Below are positions 58,711-64,000 of a stretch of DNA of 64,000 nt, piece after piece. The DNA lies in the NCBI RefSeq assembly GCF_020559915.1, contig NZ_JAJCLZ010000007.1:62001-126000 (forward strand), written 5' to 3'. The position numbers and the translations under genes are program-made. This DNA is from Ruminococcus sp. 210702-SL.1.03. GTDB taxonomy: Bacteria > Bacillota > Clostridia > Oscillospirales > Ruminococcaceae. Positions within the stretch are counted from its first letter, which is position 1. Each line of letters starts with the position of its first letter. The notes below the pieces were generated by a model. The model was not told the DNA's origin. It saw nothing but the letters and a program-made list of their open reading frames with translations, and searched no databases.

Positions 58711-58746
58711 ATTATACCACAAATATACAGCGGTTGTAAACGTTTT
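58711..58746 (-). promoter_or_regulatory. NlpC/P60 gene promoter with a LacI-like operator
   Basis: On the minus strand TTACAA (58734-58739), 17-base spacer, TATAAT (58711-58716). AAAACGTTTA (58737-58746 on the plus strand as its complement) overlaps the -35 region. From here to 58961 no gene or motif is seen. Confidence 0.6.
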
Positions 58747-58961
58747 GGGAAAAAGTTTGTAGCCTTGCAGTAATTTCTGTAACCGCTCTGTAATTTATAT
58801 GTACCGAATGCACAAAATATTTTCCTATATATGGTTAAAAAGGCGGCGAAGTATGGTTAAAATGTCTAAACGGTTTGCTATCGGGCAGACAATTGTGAAA
58901 AGTGCATAAAAAGATGGGTGAAAAAGCCGCGAAATTTGTTGCTGATTTTTGAAAAAGCCCC

Positions 58962-59021
58962 TTGACAACGCCGCGAAAAAGGTATAAACTATAATTAGCA
59001 CTCAAGGAGATGGAGTGCTAA
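58962..59021 (+). promoter_or_regulatory. Promoter and CIRCE operator of the heat-shock operon
   Basis: TTGACA (58962-58967), 17-base spacer and TAAACT (58985-58990) are followed by a perfect CIRCE element: TTAGCACTC (58995-59003), nine bases, GAGTGCTAA (59013-59021). HrcA binding here represses the operon at low temperature. Confidence 0.95.
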
Positions 59022-59060
59022 CACTCAGCAATCAAAAGTGCTAAAGGAGGCGTACATTAA

Positions 59061-60104
59061 ATGGACAGCCGTAAGCTGAAAATATTGCAGGCGGTTGTAG
59101 ACGAATATATCGTTACAGGCGAGCCTGTAGGCTCAAAGGCGATAATGAAACACGTCAAAGCCTCTTCGGCAACTATACGAAATGAGATGGCAGAGCTTGA
59201 AAAGCAGGGCTACTTAGAGCAGCCGCACACATCGGCGGGCAGAGTTCCGACATACAGCGGTTACAGAATGTACGTCGATACGCTTATGGAGCGCGATCCG
59301 CTTACAGATGAGGAAAAGCGCAGGCTGGACGGAATGCTCGACGAGGACGCCGCTACTGAGGAGGAGCTGGTAAATTCAGCTTCGCTGGCGCTCTCGCAGC
59401 TTACGCAGTGCGCTTCGGTAGTAGCAAGCTCCGCACCGAAATTCTCGCTTATATCTAAGGTAGAGGTAATACCTACGGGAAAGCGTATGTACGTTATACT
59501 CATGATAACCTCTAACGGAAAGATCAAAAATAAGGTCTGCCGCTTAGAATTTGACTTGACGAACGAGCAGCTCGAGTTTTTCGATAACTATATGCAGGAA
59601 AACCTGACGGGCGTGCCGATAGACGAAATATCGGAAGAGACTTTTGAGAAGATAAAAACGGCTATGGGGGCGTACATGATGTCGCTCACGCCGCTGCTCA
59701 GCGGGCTGTTTTCGCTGGCTAAAGAGCTGAACGCGCAGGACATAATGCTGCGGGGCGAAAAAAATCTGCTGACCTGCAAAGATTTCGATCAGGGCGAGAT
59801 AATTGATTTTCTTGATAACAGGCGCGAGATCGCGGGGTTCTTTAACGAGAGCTTCAGCGGCTTGCAGGTAAGCTTTTCGCCGGAAAACGATGATTTTGTG
59901 ATACACAATTCCTCGATAATCACGGCGCCATATAAAAAAGGCAATAAGAACGCGGGAGCGCTGGGGCTTATCGGCCCGATGAGAATAGACTACGCGAAAT
60001 TCATACCGTATCTTGAATATTTCTCACAGCGCATAACCGACCTGCTCTCTCAGCGGGAGGACGAAGCGGAAGAAACGGAGGAGGACGGCAATGGCGGTCA
60101 ATAA
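59061..60104 (+). CDS. hrcA: Heat-inducible transcription repressor HrcA
   Basis: 347 residues. The winged-helix start RKLKILQAVVDEYIVTGEPVGSKAIMKHVKASSATIRNEMAELEKQGYLEQPHTSAGRVPT is canonical, followed by the GAF-like domain and C-terminus (GALGLIGPMRIDYAKFIPYLEYFSQRI). AAGGAGG precedes the ATG. It is autoregulated through the CIRCE element and needs GroEL for activity. It overlaps grpE by 14 bases. Confidence 0.96.
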   Translation: MDSRKLKILQAVVDEYIVTGEPVGSKAIMKHVKASSATIRNEMAELEKQGYLEQPHTSAGRVPTYSGYRMYVDTLMERDPLTDEEKRRLDGMLDEDAATEEELVNSASLALSQLTQCASVVASSAPKFSLISKVEVIPTGKRMYVILMITSNGKIKNKVCRLEFDLTNEQLEFFDNYMQENLTGVPIDEISEETFEKIKTAMGAYMMSLTPLLSGLFSLAKELNAQDIMLRGEKNLLTCKDFDQGEIIDFLDNRREIAGFFNESFSGLQVSFSPENDDFVIHNSSIITAPYKKGNKNAGALGLIGPMRIDYAKFIPYLEYFSQRITDLLSQREDEAEETEEDGNGGQ

Positions 60105-60666
60105 CGAAGAACTTGAAAAAGAGATCAAAGAAGAAACCAACGAAGCTGAAAAGACAGAAAAGGCAGAGGGCGCTGCTGAAAGCGCAGCCGAGCCTGAGGA
60201 AAAGAAGGAAGTAAAGGTAAAGACCGAGCGCGAGGCGCAGCTTGAAAAAGAGCTTGCCGAGCAGAAGGAAAAGTATTTAAGACTGATGGCCGAGTACGAT
60301 AACTACCGCAAGCGCACCGCAAAGCAGCAGCTTGAAACGCGCGAAGCGGCGGTGGGCGACACGGTGTTGAAAGTTCTCGCGATATACGACAATTTTGAGA
60401 GAGCGGTGGCTACCGAATCGCAGGATGAAAAGTACAAGGCGGGCGTTGAGATGATATTCAAGCAGTTCACCGCAGCGCTGGAAAAGATGAACGTTACCGT
60501 TATCGACCCGACGGGCGAGCCTTTCGACCCCGCGGTTGCAAACGCCGTGAGCCAGATAGAAGACCCCGAGCTAGGCGAGAACGTAGTAGCGCAGGTATTT
60601 GAAAAGGGCGTGAAGATAGGCGACAGACTTATCCGCTACCCGACGGTAGTAGTTGCGAACCCGTAG
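60091..60666 (+). CDS. grpE: Nucleotide exchange factor GrpE
   Basis: 191 residues. An acidic, low-complexity N-terminus and long helix (about 50-90, LRLMAEYDNYRKRTAKQ) precede the dimer and beta-wing domain with NFERAV, GVEMIFKQF and the C-terminal GVKIGDRLIRYPTVVV. It releases ADP from DnaK. The start lies inside hrcA, with GGAGG at 60078, so translation is coupled. Confidence 0.95.
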   Translation: MAVNNEELEKEIKEETNEAEKTEKAEGAAESAAEPEEKKEVKVKTEREAQLEKELAEQKEKYLRLMAEYDNYRKRTAKQQLETREAAVGDTVLKVLAIYDNFERAVATESQDEKYKAGVEMIFKQFTAALEKMNVTVIDPTGEPFDPAVANAVSQIEDPELGENVVAQVFEKGVKIGDRLIRYPTVVVANP

Positions 60667-60691
60667 TAAAAAATAACGAACCGACATCAAC

Positions 60692-60714
60692 TTTTACCCG
60701 CTAAGGACGGGTAA
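60692..60714 (+). other. Stem-loop between grpE and dnaK
   Basis: TTTACCCG (60692-60699) pairs with CGGGTAAA (60707-60714) around a 7-base loop, with no T-tract. It is more likely an mRNA processing or stability element giving dnaK excess than a terminator. Confidence 0.55.
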
Positions 60715-60756
60715 AGAAGAATATGATACATTATATAAAGGAAAGGTTGGATCTTT

Positions 60757-62631
60757 ATGTCGAAGATTATTGGTATTGATTTAGGAACAACAAACTCTTG
60801 TGTAGCAGTAGTAGAAGGCGGAGAAGCCGTAGTTATCCCTAACAGCGAGGGTGCCAGAACCACCCCTTCGGTAGTAGGCGTTTCCAAGACGGGCGAAAGA
60901 CTGGTAGGTCAGGTAGCCAAAAGACAGGCTGTTACAAACTACAAGGACACCGTAATTTCCATCAAGCGCCACATGGGCAGCGATTACAAGGCTACTATGG
61001 GCGGCAAGGAGTACACTCCGCAGGAGATCTCGGCTATGATACTCCAGAAGCTGAAGGCTGACGCTGAGAGCTATCTGGGCGAGAAGGTAACCGAAGCAGT
61101 TATCACAGTACCTGCATACTTCACCGACGCACAGCGTCAGGCAACCAAGGACGCAGGACAGATCGCAGGACTTAACGTAAGACGTATAATCAACGAGCCT
61201 ACCGCAGCTGCGCTTTCTTACGGTATAGATAAGGAAGAAGACCAGAAGGTAATGGTATACGACCTCGGCGGCGGTACATTCGATGTATCCATCATCGAGA
61301 TGGGCGACGGCGTTACCGAAGTTCTTGCTACCGCAGGCAACAACAGACTCGGCGGCGACGACTTCGACCAGCGCATAATCGACTGGATGGTAGAAGAGTT
61401 CAAGGCGCAGGAGGGTATAGACCTTTCTAAAGACCCGATGGCAATGCAGAGATTAAAGACAGAGGCTGAGCTGAGAAAGATAGAGCTTTCTTCCACCGCT
61501 TCCACAACTATCAGCCTGCCTTACATCACTGTAGCGGCTGACGGCCCGAAGCACCTCGAGCTGACCCTTACTCAGGCTAAGTTCAACCAGATGACCGCAG
61601 ACCTCGTAGAAAAGACTATGGGCCCTGTACGCCAGGCGCTCTCTGACTCGGGACTTTCGGTAAACGACCTCAACAAGGTACTGATGGTAGGCGGTTCTTC
61701 GAGAATACCTGCTGTACAGGAAGCTGTAAAGAACCTCATCGGCAAAGAGCCTTTCAAGGGCATCAACCCTGATGAGTGCGTAGCTCTCGGCGCTGCATAT
61801 CAGGGCGGCATCCTCGGCGGCGACGTTGAAAACGGTCTGCTGCTGCTCGACGTAACTCCGCTTTCGCTGAGCATCGAGACCGCAGGCGGCATCGCTACCA
61901 AGATGATCGAGAGAAACACCACTATACCTACCAAGAAAACTCAGACATTCTCGACTTATGCGGATAACCAGACCGCAGTTGATATAAACGTTCTGCAGGG
62001 CGAGCGTGAGTTCGCTAAGGACAACAAGCAGCTCGGTATGTTCAGACTGGACGGCATCGCACCCGCACCAAGAGGAATCCCCCAGATCGAAGTTACTTTC
62101 GATATTGACGCGAACGGCATAGTACACGTTTCGGCTAAAGACCTCGGCACGGGCAAGGAGCAGAACATCACCATCACTTCTTCCACCAATATGTCGAAGG
62201 ACGATATTGACAAGGCTGTAAAGGAAGCGGAAGCATACGCTGCTGAGGACAAGAAGAAGAAGGACGAGGTAGACGCAAGAAACGCTGCCGACCAGATGGT
62301 ATTCCAGTGCGAGAAGTCGCTGAACGATTTTGGCGATAAGGTACCCGCCAACGACAAGGCTGAGGTAGAGAGCAAGATAACTGCCGTAAAGGAAGCGCTC
62401 AAGGGCACTGACATCGAGGCTATCAAGAACGCCAGCAAGGAGCTGGAAGAATCCTTCCAGAAGGTAGCTACCACCGTATATCAGCAGGCTGCTGCGGCAC
62501 AGCAGGCGGCAGGCGGCGCTCAGGGCTTTGACCCCAACAACATGGGCGGCATGAATGGCATGAACAACGGCGGAGCACAGGGCGGCTCTAACGGCGGCGA
62601 CGATGTAGTAGACGCTGAGTTTACTGACTAA
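60757..62631 (+). CDS. dnaK: Chaperone DnaK (Hsp70)
   Basis: 624 residues. [13 protein letters not shown], the phosphate loops [13 protein letters not shown] and [19 protein letters not shown] and the linker-to-substrate domain [17 protein letters not shown] are intact, ending in a Gly/Asn/Met-rich lid tail. It refolds proteins with DnaJ and GrpE. GAAAGGTTGG lies upstream of the ATG. The shortened N-terminal segment is that of Gram-positive DnaK. Confidence 0.97.
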   Translation: MSKIIGIDLGTTNSCVAVVEGGEAVVIPNSEGARTTPSVVGVSKTGERLVGQVAKRQAVTNYKDTVISIKRHMGSDYKATMGGKEYTPQEISAMILQKLKADAESYLGEKVTEAVITVPAYFTDAQRQATKDAGQIAGLNVRRIINEPTAAALSYGIDKEEDQKVMVYDLGGGTFDVSIIEMGDGVTEVLATAGNNRLGGDDFDQRIIDWMVEEFKAQEGIDLSKDPMAMQRLKTEAELRKIELSSTASTTISLPYITVAADGPKHLELTLTQAKFNQMTADLVEKTMGPVRQALSDSGLSVNDLNKVLMVGGSSRIPAVQEAVKNLIGKEPFKGINPDECVALGAAYQGGILGGDVENGLLLLDVTPLSLSIETAGGIATKMIERNTTIPTKKTQTFSTYADNQTAVDINVLQGEREFAKDNKQLGMFRLDGIAPAPRGIPQIEVTFDIDANGIVHVSAKDLGTGKEQNITITSSTNMSKDDIDKAVKEAEAYAAEDKKKKDEVDARNAADQMVFQCEKSLNDFGDKVPANDKAEVESKITAVKEALKGTDIEAIKNASKELEESFQKVATTVYQQAAAAQQAAGGAQGFDPNNMGGMNGMNNGGAQGGSNGGDDVVDAEFTD

Positions 62632-62717
62632 TATCTAATGCAGTATAATAAATTTCCCATGGCGGACGGCGGCGGACAAAGCTGCCGTCCTCTAATGGGT
62701 TAAAGAGGGGTTCAGAT

Positions 62718-63884
62718 ATGGCGAATGAAAACAAGAGAGATTACTACGAAGTTCTGGGAATTGATAAAAGCGCAAGCCAGGACGATATAAAAAAGGCGTT
62801 CCGCAAGCAGGCAAGGCTTTATCACCCCGACCTGCACCCCGACGACAAGGAAGCGGAGGCAAAATTCAAGGAAGTAAACGAAGCTTACGAGGTGCTTTCG
62901 GACGCTGATAAGAAAGCGAAGTACGACCAGTTCGGCTTCGCGGGGGTAGACCCCAATTACGGCGCGGGCGCGGGCGCAGGCGGATTTGGAGGATTTTCGG
63001 GATTCTCAGGCGGCTTCGGCGGCGGAGTGGACGATATACTCAACGCATTTTTCGGCGGCGGATCATCTTCGCGCAGGGCAGACCCTAACGCGCCAAGACG
63101 CGGCGAGGACATAGAGTCTACTATAACGCTCGACTTCATGGACGCCTGCAAGGGTTGCCAGACTACCGTACAGGTAAACCGTATGGAGCACTGCAAGGAG
63201 TGTGGCGGCACGGGTGCGGCAAAGGGCAGCAGCAGAAAGACCTGCCCCGACTGCAACGGCAGCGGTACTGTAAGAATGACGCAGAACACGCCTTTCGGAA
63301 GCTTTGCACAAACGGCAAGATGCTCGCGCTGCGGCGGCAAGGGTACTATTATAGATAACCCGTGCCCGAGCTGTTCGGGACGCGGCAGAGTGCGCAATAC
63401 TATTAAAAAGACCATCAACATACCTGCGGGCGTGTATGACGGTATGCAGCTGCGCATACGCAACGAGGGCAGCCAGGGCATAAACGGCGGCCCTGCAGGC
63501 GATCTGTATCTATCAGTAAGAGTGCGCAAAGACCCGATATTCGAGCGCCGCGATACTTACGACATATGGACGGAGATACCGCTGACATACGCTCAGGCAA
63601 CGTTGGGCGCGCGTATAGAGGTGCCGACCATAGACGGCAAGCAGGAGTACGACGTGCCGGAGGGCACTCAGACGGGCACTGTGTTCCGCATGAGGGGCAA
63701 GGGCGTGCGCAAGGGCAACAGCGGCGAGCGCGGCGACCATTATGTAAAGGTGAACGTAGAGATACCGAAGGGACTGACGAAAGAACAGAAGGAGCTGCTG
63801 CGTAAGTTCGACGAATCGCTGGAGAACAAGAACTACAAAAAGCGCGGAACATTCTTCGACAAACTGAAAGAGAAATTCAAATAA
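62718..63884 (+). CDS. dnaJ: Chaperone DnaJ (Hsp40)
   Basis: 388 residues. J domain with [13 protein letters not shown] and the HPD motif (YHPDLHPDD), a Gly/Phe-rich region (about 75-120), four CxxCxGxG zinc repeats ([32 protein letters not shown]; about 155-215) and the C-terminal substrate domain. Full-length class I DnaJ. A hairpin at about 62655-62700 lies in the gap after dnaK. Confidence 0.97.
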   Translation: MANENKRDYYEVLGIDKSASQDDIKKAFRKQARLYHPDLHPDDKEAEAKFKEVNEAYEVLSDADKKAKYDQFGFAGVDPNYGAGAGAGGFGGFSGFSGGFGGGVDDILNAFFGGGSSSRRADPNAPRRGEDIESTITLDFMDACKGCQTTVQVNRMEHCKECGGTGAAKGSSRKTCPDCNGSGTVRMTQNTPFGSFAQTARCSRCGGKGTIIDNPCPSCSGRGRVRNTIKKTINIPAGVYDGMQLRIRNEGSQGINGGPAGDLYLSVRVRKDPIFERRDTYDIWTEIPLTYAQATLGARIEVPTIDGKQEYDVPEGTQTGTVFRMRGKGVRKGNSGERGDHYVKVNVEIPKGLTKEQKELLRKFDESLENKNYKKRGTFFDKLKEKFK

Positions 63885-63891
63885 TAGCGAA

Positions 63892-63924
63892 CAGCCCTGC
63901 GGGAAGCCGTGGGGCTCTTTTTTT
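63892..63924 (+). terminator. Terminator of the heat-shock operon
   Basis: AGCCC...GGGCT stem followed by TCTTTTTTT. The remaining 76 bases to the window end show only a weak open frame. Confidence 0.7.
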
Positions 63925-64000
63925 GGACAGAAAAGAACAATATGACCAACGATGTTGAAACATGGCGAAAAGTTTTTATGCACCCCTACAAACCTGAGAA

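Noticed and set aside
63942..64000. Start of another gene at the right edge
   Set aside because: An ATG-led frame runs to the window end (MTNDVETWRKVFMHPYK), but there is no ribosome binding site and too little sequence to judge.

Overview
The window looks like a chromosomal segment of a Gram-positive, spore-forming, fibre-degrading gut or rumen Clostridia member, most likely Ruminococcus or a close relative in the Oscillospiraceae. The signs are a cellobiose 2-epimerase of 389 codons with catalytic histidines at the positions I recall for the Ruminococcus albus enzyme, a lipoprotein GH5 glucanase, SpoVT, RNase Y, FtsEX with PcsB-type effectors, wall-polymer genes, a CIRCE/HrcA heat-shock operon and very consistent sigma-A promoters. 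No rRNA, tRNA, CRISPR array, prophage or intact insertion sequence was recognised. Assignments rest on reading the translations; no database search was run.

Layout. 1-7565: end of a teichoic-acid-like or capsular locus (two polyol-phosphate polymerases, two pyruvyltransferase-like paralogues, TarI, TarJ and a pentose-phosphate epimerase), which together could make and polymerise CDP-ribitol. 7566-8075: a palindromic repeat element. 8076-17543: glmU, small membrane proteins, secG, rnr, a MITE-like element and secA. 17614-23057: DUF1015 protein, a palindrome cluster, then cellobiose 2-epimerase, PHP phosphoesterase, GH5 glucanase and a cyclophilin lipoprotein. 23198-31600: a candidate small RNA, rny, an O-antigen-ligase-like protein with an orphan ABC ATPase, a GT-C-like membrane protein, a candidate structured RNA, a DUF1292 gene, and the strangest region of the window: a transcription unit of about 1.47 kb with no ordinary gene but many micro-ORFs. 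31610-41157: cysK-metY with a leader ORF, ilvE, DUF421, and a five-gene lipoprotein/membrane/mnmM operon. 41624-47570: CdaR-type regulator, ftsEX and two LytM/coiled-coil proteins. 48241-52796: LacI regulator and a sugar ABC transporter without its ATPase. 52928-58652: YkgJ-type protein, spoVT, a LysR-monooxygenase-YczE cassette, a DUF2130 protein and an NlpC/P60 hydrolase. 58962-63884: CIRCE-hrcA-grpE-dnaK-dnaJ.

The best candidate for an undescribed system is 30101-31600. A consensus promoter and a strong intrinsic terminator bracket a transcript that carries repeated AGGAGTG...GTCCGATG translation-start cassettes, each opening a 2-16 codon ORF, often with the stop codon touching the next ribosome binding site. 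Two of these ORFs are diverged paralogues (MKILRTFYRKNICQ and MKIIRTVFRKNILS) whose differences are largely synonymous or conservative, which argues that the peptides themselves are translated and under selection.
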